Notes under the pieces: model-generated
The model's database searches: none
What the model was told of the DNA's origin: nothing
What the model saw: only the letters and a program-made list of their open reading frames with translations
DNA from: Streptomyces venezuelae
Lineage (GTDB): Bacteria > Actinomycetota > Actinomycetes > Streptomycetales > Streptomycetaceae
Assembly (NCBI RefSeq): GCF_008642315.1
Contig: NZ_CP029192.1
Location: forward strand, 2,108,001-2,172,000
Reading direction: 5' to 3'
DNA: 64,000 bases
Shown: positions 44,202-53,159 of the stretch, one piece after another
How positions within the stretch are numbered: position 1 is the stretch's first letter
Layout of the letters: each line of letters opens with the position of its first letter
Program-made: the position numbers and the translations under genes

Positions 44202-45419
44202 TTACCAGAAGTCGGGCAGGCTGTATCGGTAGGTGTTGGTCTGATGCCAGTAGTGGTTGCCGTCGACCCATACGGCGACTCCCCGCAGGAAGCGCAGCAC
44301 GCTCGGGACGGGGCAGGCCGCGGCCAGGGCGGCCGCTTCCGCCTCGAAGGCGTGCATCAGGTCGTTGTGGACCTCGACCCCCTTCAGGTAGGCGTCCCGG
44401 TCGGAGACGCCCTCCCGTTCGGCGATCACTACGGGCAGGTTCAGATGACGGCCGGGGCTGTCGAGTTCCTTGGTGTACGAGTACAGGTCGTTCACCACGG
44501 TGGTGGCGTTGCCCGCGAGGGCGATGACCCGCTGCATGGCCGCCAGGGCGTGGAGGTCGGCCGGCAGTTCATAGCCACCGACGGTGTCGGTGATGGTGGG
44601 GCAGGGGCGGAAGTTGTTGAACTGGCGCATCGCCAGGTACTCCCACACCTCGGGCACGTGGTCGGTCTCGGACCACGCGGCCTCGGCGAGATAGCCCAGG
44701 TGCAGGCGGGCCATGTCGTGCCGGAAGCGGTCGGCCTGCGAGGGCGAGGCGTGCTGGAGGAAGTACGCCATGGCGGAGCGGTAGGCGCGGCGCGGTGCGT
44801 CCGCCTTCAGTGACTCACGCCATGCCGGTTCGTACTCCTCCGTCGTGTGCAGGTCGTCGAGGGCCGTGTGGGCGAGCAGCAGGCGGCTGCCGAGGCCGAC
44901 GGGCGAGCCGCCGTGGTCCTCGCAGTAGCAGTCGTCGACCGCGTTCTCGGCGACCATCAGCCGGGTGGCGACCATCAGGTGGTCGACGGAGGGGGCGTCC
45001 GGGTGGCAGGCGACCATGTAGCGCCCGACGGAGAAGCCGTCGAACTGGTCCTCCCACTCGGGCGGGAACGCCTGGACCTCGTCCACGGCCCACGCCTTGA
45101 TCCGCCGACTGACCTCGGCGACCCGTGCCGGATCGGGTTCCGGCACGGCGTGGTGATAGAGCCCTGGGATCGGTGTCCCCTCGGCCGGTACGGCCGGTAC
45201 GGCGAGTTCCGCCGGTCCTACCGGTCCCGCCGCTTCCGCAGGTTTCGTCGGTTCCGCCGGTTCCGCCGGTTCCGGCAGCGCGACCGGTTCCGCCGGGCTC
45301 GCGGTCTCAACCGGTACCGCGCCCAGGTGCAGCCCCGCCGTGCCCAGGCCGCTCGGGCCGCGCAGAATCCTTTCGAGGGCGGGGTTCGGATGCAGGGTGG
45401 GCAGCCCGGGATCGGGCAT
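44202..45419 (-). CDS. 2-methylisoborneol synthase
   Basis: A 405-residue class I terpene cyclase that turns 2-methyl-GPP into 2-methylisoborneol, an earthy odorant. The Asp-rich metal motif is VDDCYCEDHGG (near 165) and the NSE-type motif NDLYSYTKELD (near 310), the MIB synthase variants. Residues about 1-90 are a disordered Pro/Ala/Glu-rich leader (AEPAEPAEPTKPAE), which in studied 2-MIB synthases carries the signal for packaging into the encapsulin shell. ATG at 45419 is chosen because AAGGAG lies six bases upstream; an ATG five codons earlier has no such site. Confidence 0.95.
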   Translation of the reverse strand: MPDPGLPTLHPNPALERILRGPSGLGTAGLHLGAVPVETASPAEPVALPEPAEPAEPTKPAEAAGPVGPAELAVPAVPAEGTPIPGLYHHAVPEPDPARVAEVSRRIKAWAVDEVQAFPPEWEDQFDGFSVGRYMVACHPDAPSVDHLMVATRLMVAENAVDDCYCEDHGGSPVGLGSRLLLAHTALDDLHTTEEYEPAWRESLKADAPRRAYRSAMAYFLQHASPSQADRFRHDMARLHLGYLAEAAWSETDHVPEVWEYLAMRQFNNFRPCPTITDTVGGYELPADLHALAAMQRVIALAGNATTVVNDLYSYTKELDSPGRHLNLPVVIAEREGVSDRDAYLKGVEVHNDLMHAFEAEAAALAAACPVPSVLRFLRGVAVWVDGNHYWHQTNTYRYSLPDFW

Positions 45420-45456
45420 CCGTAGCTCCTTCATGAGGTGAGGTGACGGGGCGGCC

Positions 45457-46869
45457 CTAGTCGCGCCTGCGGCCGATCTGCACGTTCTCCAGGACGCCCA
45501 GCGCGTCGGGCAGCAGCACAGCCGCCGAGTAGTACGCGGTGACCAGGTACGAGATGATCGCCTGCTCGCTCATGCCCATGAAGCGCACCGAGAGGCCCGG
45601 CTCGTACTCCTCCGGGAGCCCGGTCTGGTGCAGCCCGATCACGCCCTGGTTGTCCTCGCCCGTACGCATCGCAAGGATCGAGCTGGTGTTGTCCTCGGTG
45701 ATGGGGATCTTGTTGCACGGCAGAATCGGTACGCCGCGCCAGGCGGGAACCTGCTGGCCGCCGAGGTCGACGTTGTCCGGGTAGACCCCGTAGGCGTTGA
45801 AGCCCCAGCCGATCGCCGCGATGGTCCTGGGGTGGGCCAGGAAGAACTTGGTGCCGCGCCGACGGCAGAGCAGGTCGTCGAGGTCGTCCGGCGTGGGCGC
45901 GCCGGAGTGGGGCTGGATGCGCTGCTTGAAGGCCGCGTTGTGGAGCAGACCGAACTCACGGTTGTTGATCAGCTCGTGCTCCTGGCGCTCGCGCAGCGCC
46001 TCGACGGTGAGCCTCAGCTGTTCCTCGGTCTGGTTCATCGGGCCGTTGTAGAGGTCGGCGACCCTCGTGTGGACCCGCAGGACGGTCTGCGCGACGGAGA
46101 GTTCGTACTCCCTCGGGTGCGCTTCGTAGTCCACGAAGGCGCCCGGCAGCTTCGCCTCGCCGACGTGCCCCGCCGACATCGCGATCTCGGCCTCGCCGTG
46201 CCGCGTCTGCCGGGGCACGGACCGCGAGGTGAACTCCCGCACATGCGCACGCAGGCTCGGCGCGGAGGACATCAGGGCCGCGAAGTCGGAGCGGGACAGG
46301 GTCAGCAGCGTGCCGGAGGTCGCGGCGGTGGCGGTGAAGTCCCACCGCGCGCCCTCGTCAAGCAGCGCGTCGTCACCGAACCGGCCTCCGTCCGCAAGTA
46401 CGGCGACGGCCACCTCGTCGCCGTACTTGCCGACGGAGGTCTGGTTGATCCGGCCGTGCGCGATCAGGTGGATGTGCTCGGCCGGGGCGCCGCGCTCGAC
46501 CAGCACCTCACCCGCGCGGAAGTCGCGCTGCACGAACCGGTCGGCGATCGCCGACAGCACCTCGTCGTCGTCGAAGCCGCGCAGCAGGGCCAGCTCGCCC
46601 AGCTCTCTGGGCACCACCCGGACGTCGGCACCGTCCTGCAGGAACTCGATGCACCCGTCGCCGACGGTGTAGGTCAGCCGCCGGTTCACCCGGTAGGTGC
46701 CGCCCTTGGTCTCCACCCACGGCAGCATCCGCAGCAGCCACCGCGAGGTGATCTCCTGCATCTGGGGGGCGGACTTGGTCGTGGTGGCGAGGTTGCGGGC
46801 GGCCTCGGTGCTCAGGCTGGTCCGCGGTGCAGGCTCCAGCCGCTCTTCCGGGCTGGTGTCAACGCTCAT
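45457..46869 (-). CDS. Family 2B encapsulin nanocompartment shell protein (formerly Crp-like protein of the 2-MIB operon)
   Basis: A 470-residue protein in which a cyclic-nucleotide-binding-like domain (about 90-220, [32 protein letters not shown]) is inserted into an HK97-type shell protein. The flanks [17 protein letters not shown] and [64 protein letters not shown] are those of family 2B encapsulins. No helix-turn-helix is seen, so it is not a Crp regulator. It should assemble a protein shell around 2-MIB synthase. ATG at 46869 is preceded by AAGGAGAG. First gene of the operon. Confidence 0.95.
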   Translation of the reverse strand: MSVDTSPEERLEPAPRTSLSTEAARNLATTTKSAPQMQEITSRWLLRMLPWVETKGGTYRVNRRLTYTVGDGCIEFLQDGADVRVVPRELGELALLRGFDDDEVLSAIADRFVQRDFRAGEVLVERGAPAEHIHLIAHGRINQTSVGKYGDEVAVAVLADGGRFGDDALLDEGARWDFTATAATSGTLLTLSRSDFAALMSSAPSLRAHVREFTSRSVPRQTRHGEAEIAMSAGHVGEAKLPGAFVDYEAHPREYELSVAQTVLRVHTRVADLYNGPMNQTEEQLRLTVEALRERQEHELINNREFGLLHNAAFKQRIQPHSGAPTPDDLDDLLCRRRGTKFFLAHPRTIAAIGWGFNAYGVYPDNVDLGGQQVPAWRGVPILPCNKIPITEDNTSSILAMRTGEDNQGVIGLHQTGLPEEYEPGLSVRFMGMSEQAIISYLVTAYYSAAVLLPDALGVLENVQIGRRRD

Positions 46870-47117
46870 CGGGGCGAGCTCTCCTTTGCGACGTGAGAGA
46901 CATGAGGAGGCATACGGTGAAACGTGGGCGAATCCGGGAAAGCGCCCGGATCCGTTGGGAACGCTAACCGCCGGTTCGCCCAACTCGCCTGGATTTGCTG
47001 CCTGGTTACCCCGATGCAGCGATCTTGCCGCCCTTCAGGTTTATTCGACCTCCCACCGGTGCACCGACCTCCCACGCCCCGACGAACCCGCTCCCACTCC
47101 TGTCCTCACCACGCGAA
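46870..47117. promoter_or_regulatory. Upstream region of the 2-MIB operon
   Basis: About 250 bases with no supported gene. TCCGGG-aaagcg-CCCGGA at about 46932-46949 is a compact inverted repeat 65-80 bases before the encapsulin start and could be an operator or leader hairpin. The operon promoter must lie here, but no -10/-35 pair is convincing. Confidence 0.4.
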
Positions 47118-47156
47118 GTGGCCGCCGGGCACCGGAGGGGTGAGCCCGGCGGCCAC
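47118..47156. terminator. Strong hairpin after the F420-type oxidoreductase gene
   Basis: GTGGCCGCCGGGC (47118-47130) pairs perfectly over 13 bases with GCCCGGCGGCCAC (47144-47156) across a 13-base loop. It lies 21 bases past the oxidoreductase stop on the minus strand and also insulates the 2-MIB promoter region. Confidence 0.8.
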
Positions 47157-47177
47157 GTCAAGGGGCCGGCCTGTCGC

Positions 47178-48101
47178 CTACGACAGCTGCGACTGCACCT
47201 GCGAGGAGATGATCTCCAGGTGGTCCAGGTCGGCCAGGTCCAGGCACTGGAGGTAGATGCGGCTCGCGCCGATCGCCTCGTACCGCCCGATCTTGTCGAC
47301 GACCTCGGCGGGCGAACCCGCGAGACCGTTCGCCTTGAGTTCGTCCACGTCACGGCCGATCGCCGCCGCACGCCGTGCCACCTCCGCGTCGTCCTTGCCG
47401 ACGCACACCACCAGCGCGCTGGAGTACACCAGGTCGCTGCCCTTGCGCCCGGCCTGCTCGGCGGCCGCGCGGACCCGGCCGAACTGCCGCTCGCTGTCCT
47501 CGACCGAGGCGAAGGGGATGTTGAACTCGTCGGCGAACTGCGCGGCGAGGCGCGGGGTGCGGGTCGCGCCGTGGCCGCCGATCAGGACCGGCACCTTGCC
47601 CTGCGCGGGCTTGGGCAGGGCCGGCGAGTCGGTGAGTTGGTAGTGCTTGCCGTCGTGGCTGAAGGTCTGGCCGACCTCCGTGCCCCACAGGCCGGTGACG
47701 ATCTCCAGCTGCTCCTCGAGGCGGGCGAACTTCTCCTTGGGGAACGGAATGCCGTACGCCTTGTGCTCGTCCTCGAACCAGCCCGCGCCGAGCCCCAGTT
47801 CGACCCGGCCGCCCGACATCTGGTCGACCTGTGCCACCTGGATCGCGAGCACACCGGGCAGCCGGAACGTGCCGGCCGTCATCAGCGTGCCCAGCCTGAT
47901 CCGCTTGGTCTCCCTGGCGAGCCCGGCGAGCGTGATCCATGCGTCCGTGGGGCCCGGCAGCCCGTCGGAGGAACCCATGCGGAGGTAATGGTCCGAGCGG
48001 AAGAAGGCGTCAAAGCCGAGGTCCTCGGTGGCCTTGGCGACGGTGAGCAGGGTGTCGTAGGTGGCCCCTTGCTGGGGCTCGGTGAAGATTCGAAGATCCA
48101 T
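47178..48101 (-). CDS. LLM-class F420-dependent oxidoreductase
   Basis: A 307-residue luciferase-like monooxygenase-fold protein of the F420-dependent type. Conserved segments are MDLRIFTEPQQG at the start, DAFFRSDHYLRMG near 33, RLGTLMTAGTFRLPGVLAIQVAQVDQMSGGRVELGLGAGWFEDEH (about 75-118) and VPVLIGGHGATRTPRLAAQFADEFN near 180. Such enzymes use reduced F420 for hydride transfer; the substrate is unknown. ATG at 48101 fits the family start, with AGGA upstream; an ATG five codons earlier is less likely. It is monocistronic and followed by a strong terminator. Confidence 0.9.
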   Translation of the reverse strand: MDLRIFTEPQQGATYDTLLTVAKATEDLGFDAFFRSDHYLRMGSSDGLPGPTDAWITLAGLARETKRIRLGTLMTAGTFRLPGVLAIQVAQVDQMSGGRVELGLGAGWFEDEHKAYGIPFPKEKFARLEEQLEIVTGLWGTEVGQTFSHDGKHYQLTDSPALPKPAQGKVPVLIGGHGATRTPRLAAQFADEFNIPFASVEDSERQFGRVRAAAEQAGRKGSDLVYSSALVVCVGKDDAEVARRAAAIGRDVDELKANGLAGSPAEVVDKIGRYEAIGASRIYLQCLDLADLDHLEIISSQVQSQLS

Positions 48102-48349
48102 GGATCCATCCTGCACGCTCGAACGCCCGTCAACCCCGCCGGTCCCGCCGTTGCCCCACCGACCCGGTCGGGTGAAAAAGCGTCAACACGGCGGCGGCGC
48201 GCGCCCGCGTCCAGTGACCACGTCGGACGGGTGATCGTTGGCTCGGGCGGAGCCGGACCGCCCGGCACCCGCGCCGGCGGCCGCTGCCGGGGCGTCGCCT
48301 GCGTCAACTGCCCGCCCCCTCGGGGAGGGCGAGGGCCGAGGAGGCCGTC

Positions 48350-48664
48350 ATGTCCCAGGAAGCAGTGCCCGATCAGGAGGCCGCGCCCGCTCAAGAGGCC
48401 GCGCACGACGCGTCCGTGCCCGCCCAGCAGGAGCCACCCAAGGGCCTGCTGCAGCAGATGGAGGAGCTGATGGCCGCGCTCAACGCGGATCTGACCCAGC
48501 TCGACGCCGACCTGCAGCAGTCGACGGCACCCACCGGGTCCACCGCACCGACCGGGTCCACCGCGCCAACCGGGGCTGCCACCACCTCCTCCGAGTCGTC
48601 CGCCTCCGGCACCCCTGCCCCGGGCACCCGCCCCCAGGTCGACGACGAGTCCGGCCGCTTCTGA
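48350..48664 (+). CDS. Small acidic hypothetical protein with APTGST repeats
   Basis: A 104-residue protein with no recognised domain. The N-terminal 30 residues are Glu/Ala/Gln-rich; about 32-58 form an amphipathic, possibly coiled-coil helix (GLLQQMEELMAALNADLTQLDADLQQ); then three tandem APTGST repeats and a Ser/Thr/Pro-rich tail. AGGAGG five bases before the ATG is a strong ribosome site and supports expression. It stands alone between two minus-strand genes. Function unknown. Confidence 0.65.
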   Translation: MSQEAVPDQEAAPAQEAAHDASVPAQQEPPKGLLQQMEELMAALNADLTQLDADLQQSTAPTGSTAPTGSTAPTGAATTSSESSASGTPAPGTRPQVDDESGRF

Positions 48665-48738
48665 CCGCACCGGGCCTCCCCCGCGACCTCCGCCGCCTCC
48701 GCGACCCCGCTCCTGAGCGGGGTCGGCCGGGAGCCTTC

Positions 48739-49221
48739 TCATGCCGGGCCCGCCGCCGAGTCGGGCTCCGGCAGGGCCTGTGCCCGCACCGCGAGCCTGC
48801 GCAGCATCTCCAGCACACGGTCCCTGGACTCGTCCGCCGCGTCGATCGCCTCCATGCACTGCCAGTACACCCCCTCGTCCTCGGCTCCCATCGCGACACC
48901 GACGAGCGCGATGCCGACCTCCCCGAGGAGCCTGCCGAGCCCGAGCAGGACCTCGTGCGCGTCGCCCGTCCCCGTCAGCCGCGCGGCCCGTATGTCCTCC
49001 ACGCCCAGACGCGGGGCGTCGAGCACCCCGCAGGCTCTGCCGCCGACCTCGCTCAGGCCCAGCGCCTCGCCCCGTAACTCGGGAGGTCCCGCGACCGCGA
49101 GGTGGTTGCCGATCGCCTGCGCGAGCGCCTGCGACTGCCAGACCTCCACGACGATGTCCGCGGGATCCTGACTGCGCGCCAGGGCGCGGCGGTTCGCCTC
49201 GATGAGCCGCATCGCGTTCAT
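48739..49221 (-). CDS. Conserved hypothetical protein (DUF6099-like)
   Basis: A 160-residue, mostly helical soluble protein starting MNAMRLIEANRRALARS, with VEVWQSQALAQAIGNHLAV near 25 and a second helical half ending in AVRAQALPEP. The start MxAxRLIEAxRxAL and WQAQALAQAIG pattern recalls a Streptomyces family I know as DUF6099, but I am not certain. A GGAGGGG ribosome site precedes the ATG. No enzymatic motif is visible. It is flanked by unrelated genes with no tight spacing. Confidence 0.6.
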   Translation of the reverse strand: MNAMRLIEANRRALARSQDPADIVVEVWQSQALAQAIGNHLAVAGPPELRGEALGLSEVGGRACGVLDAPRLGVEDIRAARLTGTGDAHEVLLGLGRLLGEVGIALVGVAMGAEDEGVYWQCMEAIDAADESRDRVLEMLRRLAVRAQALPEPDSAAGPA

Positions 49222-49412
49222 CCCGGCCCCTCCATCCCGCGCGCACCCACCGCACGCTTGCCCGAACTCCCCTGTCCACTACCCAGAGTGAGGCCCATCC
49301 GGGCGAAAAGCCAGGGCAGGGCGGAAATCTGTGGACACACAGTGAAGTTTGGACAAGCCATCCACTCCGGAGAGTGACGAAAATATTGGAATGATGAGTT
49401 CCACGGGAGTAC

Positions 49413-49748
49413 TCAGGGAGCTTCCGGCTTCGGGAAGCGCCCCTCGTTCCGCTCGATCTTCGCCGCGAGCGCCGCCAGCACGTCGATTCCCAGCACCTCG
49501 CAGAACTGCAGCAGATACGCGAGAACGTCCGCCACCTCGTCCGCCACCCGGGGCGCCGTGTCCGGGTCCTGCATCACCCGGGCCGATTCCTCCGGGGTCA
49601 ACCACTGGAAGATCTCGACCAGTTCGGAGGCTTCCACGCTGAGCGCCGCGGCCAGGTTCTTGGGGGTGTGGTACTGCTCCCAGTCGCGCGCCGCCGCGAA
49701 CTCGGCCAGCCTGCGCTGCAGTACCGCCACGTCAAGTCGTTCCGTCAC
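49413..49748 (-). CDS. MazG-like nucleotide pyrophosphohydrolase
   Basis: A 111-residue all-alpha NTP pyrophosphatase of the MazG-like/dCTPase type. The metal-binding signature is LSVEASELVEIFQWL (about 36-50), E-x-x-E, followed by ADEVADVLAYLLQFCEVLGID (E-x-x-D, about 70-90). It probably removes unwanted or damaged nucleotides by hydrolysing them to monophosphate and pyrophosphate. The GTG start at 49748 overlaps the stop of the upstream AAA ATPase gene (GTGA), so the two are coupled. Confidence 0.9.
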   Translation of the reverse strand: MTERLDVAVLQRRLAEFAAARDWEQYHTPKNLAAALSVEASELVEIFQWLTPEESARVMQDPDTAPRVADEVADVLAYLLQFCEVLGIDVLAALAAKIERNEGRFPKPEAP

Positions 49749-50908
49749 GGCTCAAGGTCTACCACCGAGGCCCCCGCGTCCGCCGCCCAGGACGCGTCCC
49801 CCACCGCTCCGACCAACCTGATGTGCCCGCGTCCGCAGGTGCGCGCCGCCAGCTCCCCGAGGGTTCGCGCCTGCCGTGCGTCCAGGCGCCGGTCGAGCCC
49901 GTCGGCGAGGATCGTCAGGCTCTGGTACGCCTGCGGCACCTCCGCCACCGGGTCGACGGCGAGCACTCCGGATCCGGTCAGCAGGACCAGCGCCAGGGCC
50001 AGATACCGCAACTCGCCGTCGCCGAGCCGCCCGAGCGGCGTGCGCACCCCGCCGCCCCGGTCGATGTACGCGTGCACCGCGCCGTCCTCCACCTCTTCGG
50101 CGACGACGTCCGCGACCGGCCCCGCGCATCCGGACCGCACGGCCGAGACCAGCATCGCGTGCCGCACCGCGCACTCGGCACGGGTGCGCCACAGGACCTC
50201 GGCGAGGTTGTCGCAGCCGCCGAGGAGGCGGCCGGAGCCGACGAGTCCGGCGGGGACGGGGGCGCGCATGCGGCTGGGCCGCGGGTCGCACACGTACGCC
50301 GAGCGCAGCGCGACGACGACCTGCTCCGCCGCCGCGAGCACGAGCCGCTGCCCGTCCGTCTTGCCCGCGACGCGCAACGGCACGAGCGCCGTGCCGAGCC
50401 GGTCGTCCGGCATGGGGGCGCGCGTCACGGGGGTCGCGCCCGCGGTGTGCCAGGCGGCCTGCACCACGCGCCGGCCCGGGTCGCGCAGCGCGGTCTCCAG
50501 GAGGACGAGGTCGCCGCACGTCAGCCGCTCGCCCACGACGCGCAGTTCGGGCTCGGCCTGCACGGCGAGGTCGAGCCGGACGGACCCGGCGGGTCCGTCG
50601 ACCGTGCAGCCGATGCGGAAGCCGCGCCGCCGCTGCCCGTCGGCTCGGGCGCGCTCGGGCACGCACGCCACGGGGTCCGTGAAGACGTCGGGGAGTTCCG
50701 CTCCTGCGCAGAGCCGGGCCAGCGCCTCGTACGCACCCAGCGCGCTGGTCTTTCCGCTGCCGCTCGGGCCCGTGAGCAGCGTCATCGGGCCGAGCGGGAG
50801 CACCGCGGCGCGGTGTCCTGCGAAGGCGGACAGGCGCAGTTGGGTGACCTGCGGCCGGTCCTGGGCCGCCGATGGCTGCGCGGCCGGCTTTCGGGAATGC
50901 ACCGTCAT
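49745..50908 (-). CDS. AAA-type ATPase (AAA_21-like, OLD/RecF style)
   Basis: A 387-residue P-loop ATPase: Walker A GPSGSGKTS near 50, a long central region, then the ABC-like signature LGDGELRYLALALVLLTGSGVLAVDP near 290 that serves as signature plus Walker B, and a terminal GHIRLVGAV segment. The layout is that of stand-alone SMC/RecF-like AAA_21 proteins often annotated simply as ATP-binding. It is co-transcribed with the MazG-like gene, suggesting nucleotide or nucleic-acid quality control; this is an inference. ATG at 50908 begins the conserved part, with GTG at 50935 an alternative. Confidence 0.8.
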   Translation of the reverse strand: MTVHSRKPAAQPSAAQDRPQVTQLRLSAFAGHRAAVLPLGPMTLLTGPSGSGKTSALGAYEALARLCAGAELPDVFTDPVACVPERARADGQRRRGFRIGCTVDGPAGSVRLDLAVQAEPELRVVGERLTCGDLVLLETALRDPGRRVVQAAWHTAGATPVTRAPMPDDRLGTALVPLRVAGKTDGQRLVLAAAEQVVVALRSAYVCDPRPSRMRAPVPAGLVGSGRLLGGCDNLAEVLWRTRAECAVRHAMLVSAVRSGCAGPVADVVAEEVEDGAVHAYIDRGGGVRTPLGRLGDGELRYLALALVLLTGSGVLAVDPVAEVPQAYQSLTILADGLDRRLDARQARTLGELAARTCGRGHIRLVGAVGDASWAADAGASVVDLEP

Positions 50909-51052
50909 GACCGGAAGGTAGGCGGCCGTGCGCACGGCGAACCGTTACGCCCAACCGACCTTCCTACGATCGGGGGAATCCCCTCGAAGGGCCCCCACGC
51001 GGTCCACCGAGCGACTAAGCCGCCAGGGGCTCCGCCCGGTCGTGCCCTCTCC

Positions 51053-51445
51053 TCACGGCTGCGAGACCGCGTCCACCAGGCCCTGGACCTCCGTGCCGGG
51101 CGGCGCGAGGAGGAAGACGTTCTTGTCGACCCGGTGCATCCCGCAGTTCAGTCCGAGGACGACTCCGCTGCTGAAGTCCAGGACGCGCTTGGCGACGTCC
51201 GTCTCGGCGCCGGTCAGGTCCAGCAGGACCGGGATCTGTGCCATCACGGTCTCGGCGACCTCGCGGGCGTCCGCGAAGACGTTGACCCGCATCACGACGA
51301 AGCGGCGGCGCGTCTCGGTCTCCGCGTCGGGCAGCGCGCGGTGCCCCGGCCAGGAAGGCCATTCGTTGCGGCTGCGCAGCGGTACGACCTGGGCGAGCCC
51401 TTCCCACTGTTCATCGGTGACGTCGTGGCGCTGACTGCTGCTCAC
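51053..51445 (-). CDS. SepF-like cell division protein
   Basis: A 130-residue protein with a SepF fold: RRFVVMRVNVFADAREVAETVMAQIPVLLDLTGAETDVAKRVLDFSSGVVLGLNCGMHRVDKNVFLLAPP. SepF proteins bind FtsZ and anchor or organise the Z ring. It lacks the N-terminal amphipathic membrane helix of canonical SepF, beginning instead with a short Ser/Gln/Asp-rich segment. Streptomyces carry several SepF paralogues outside the division cluster and this is one. GTG at 51445, preceded by GGTGGGA, is preferred over TTG at 51490. Confidence 0.88.
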   Translation of the reverse strand: MSSSQRHDVTDEQWEGLAQVVPLRSRNEWPSWPGHRALPDAETETRRRFVVMRVNVFADAREVAETVMAQIPVLLDLTGAETDVAKRVLDFSSGVVLGLNCGMHRVDKNVFLLAPPGTEVQGLVDAVSQP

Positions 51446-51560
51446 TTTCCCACCCCGTCCTGGCTCGCACTTGTTCTCTGCACCGGCCAATTCTTACGCC
51501 AAGTCACCCGTTCAGCCCAACAGCGACACGGATGGCTCCCCCCGCGACGGGCCTCGCGCG

Positions 51561-52979
51561 CTAGGCCCGCGGCCGGCTCGCGCCCGTGCGGCCGAGCAGG
51601 TTGACCAGCCCTTCCGCGATGCCGCCGCGCCAACAGGCGTAGTCGTGACCGCCGTTGTACTCCCTGAGGGAGACGAGGTGTCCGCGGGCGGCCAGCGTCT
51701 CGTACATGCACCGGCTGTGATCAACCATCGAGCCCTCGTGCAGCCCGACGTCGAGATGGACACGGAGGGGCGGGCACGGCGTGCCGGAGGCGCCTGTCGC
51801 GTCTGCCCCGACTGCCGTGTCTGCCGCGTCTGCCCCATTTGCCGCGTCTGCGGCGAAGCGCTCGGCGAGCCAGGGTGCTTCGTCGGCGGGCGCCAGTTTC
51901 GGTACGCCGTGCGGCAGCCCGGGCCGCCACCACAGCGACGGGGACTGGGCGAGGGCGGCGCCGAACCGGTCGGGCCTGCGCAGTACGGCGTACAGCGAGG
52001 TCAGTCCGCCGAGGCTCTGGCCCGCGACGGCGGTGCGGGCGGGGCGGGGCGCCAGGGACAGACGTCCGGCCGCCCAGGGCAGCACCTCGTCGGCGAGGAA
52101 GGTGACGTAGTCGTCGTGGGCGGTGAGGTCGTGCCAGCGGGTGAGCCGGTCGACGGCGTCGGGCGCGAGGACGACGGGTGGCGGTACGGCGCGGTCGGCG
52201 GCGAGGGCGTCCAGGGTGTCCTCGAGCGCGAGCCGCCCGAACCACATGTCGCCGTCGCACAGGACGACGACGGGGCTGTCGGGCCTCGGGCCGCCCGGCG
52301 GAAGGTACGTCCAGACGTCGCGTTCGGCGCCGAGCGCGCCCGCGGGCAGGCGGTGGCGTTCGACGCGGCCTCGCGGGATGCCGTCGCGCCGCTCGGCCCA
52401 CGGCTGCGCGGGCGCGTCCGGGAGGGCGAAGACGGAGCTGTCCGGCTGTCCCCAGCGGTCGCCGAGCCGGCGCGGGTTGCGGGGGTCGTGGGCCGCGTGC
52501 GGCACCAGAGCGCGAAGCCGCGACTGGCGGGCCCCGGGATCGGCGGGGAGGTCGCCCGGCGAGAGGTCGGCGGCCAGGCGGTACGAGGCGCGGTGGTCGG
52601 CGCGGAGACGGAGGGTGCGGTACCAGACGTCCGTGCCGGGCAGGTGGGTCAGCAGGGCGTCGGCGAGGCGTTCGCGGTCGACGAGCCGGTTGGCGAGGAG
52701 CAGGACTCGGCGGGTCGCCCGGTGCCCGCGCCACAGGAACGTGACGGCGCGGTGCCGGGGGTCGCCCTCGACGGGTTCGACGAGCGGGGTGCCGCCATGC
52801 GCCTCGACGTCCTGCCAGAACGCGTCGAGGAGAGCGGGGAGCTCGTCTCCGGTGGCGGCGGAGACGCGGTGGGCGAGGGCTCGGAGGGCGGGGCTGTGCG
52901 CGCCGGGGCCGGCGGCCGGCCGAGCGCGGCGCGTGTCCGTTGCCGTCCCCTTCGCCGCGGGTTCTCTGACAAGATCCAT
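51561..52979 (-). CDS. Enterochelin-esterase-like alpha/beta hydrolase
   Basis: A 472-residue protein with the two-domain Fes layout. The N-terminal about 190 residues form a beta-sandwich with VTFLWRGHRATRRVLLLANRL; the C-terminal hydrolase carries VWTYLPPGG, VVVLCDGDMWF, the nucleophile elbow AGQSLGGL (Ser) and a catalytic-His region NGGHDYACWRGG. Such enzymes cleave ferric catecholate or related ester siderophores to release iron. The palindromic iron box directly upstream supports iron-controlled expression. No siderophore synthesis or transport genes are adjacent, so the substrate may be imported by a system elsewhere. Confidence 0.9.
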   Translation of the reverse strand: MDLVREPAAKGTATDTRRARPAAGPGAHSPALRALAHRVSAATGDELPALLDAFWQDVEAHGGTPLVEPVEGDPRHRAVTFLWRGHRATRRVLLLANRLVDRERLADALLTHLPGTDVWYRTLRLRADHRASYRLAADLSPGDLPADPGARQSRLRALVPHAAHDPRNPRRLGDRWGQPDSSVFALPDAPAQPWAERRDGIPRGRVERHRLPAGALGAERDVWTYLPPGGPRPDSPVVVLCDGDMWFGRLALEDTLDALAADRAVPPPVVLAPDAVDRLTRWHDLTAHDDYVTFLADEVLPWAAGRLSLAPRPARTAVAGQSLGGLTSLYAVLRRPDRFGAALAQSPSLWWRPGLPHGVPKLAPADEAPWLAERFAADAANGADAADTAVGADATGASGTPCPPLRVHLDVGLHEGSMVDHSRCMYETLAARGHLVSLREYNGGHDYACWRGGIAEGLVNLLGRTGASRPRA

Positions 52980-52986
52980 AAGTTGA

Positions 52987-53005
52987 TTAGCTTAGCCTAA
53001 GCTAA
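52987..53005 (-). promoter_or_regulatory. Iron box (DmdR/IdeR-type operator)
   Basis: TTAGCTTAGCCTAAGCTAA is a perfect 9-1-9 palindrome matching the actinobacterial DtxR/DmdR iron-box pattern (TTAGGTTAGGCTAACCTAA) with few changes. Its edge is 7 bases from the esterase ATG at 52979. On the minus strand TATACT just upstream of the box is a plausible -10, placing the box over the transcription start. Iron-loaded DmdR should repress the gene. Confidence 0.9.
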
Positions 53006-53159
53006 GTATAAGTAGAGGGTCGCGGGTGGCGGCCCCAGGCACCCGACCAGCGGCAGCCCCGAGCACCCCCGCACCCCCGGCGATACGGATGCGGCGCCAG
53101 GTCCCCAGTAGAGTTCGGCTGCGCAGTCCTTCCCGAAACCACGAGGTCAGGTACCAGCA

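Noticed and set aside
45457..46869. Crp/Fnr-type transcription factor at the head of the 2-MIB operon
   Set aside because: Only a cyclic-nucleotide-binding-like domain is present; there is no helix-turn-helix and the flanks match family 2B encapsulin shell proteins.
53006..53159. Cobalamin riboswitch before cobL
   Set aside because: No B12 box or GGTGCGAATCC-like core could be found; only the region before cobN has them.
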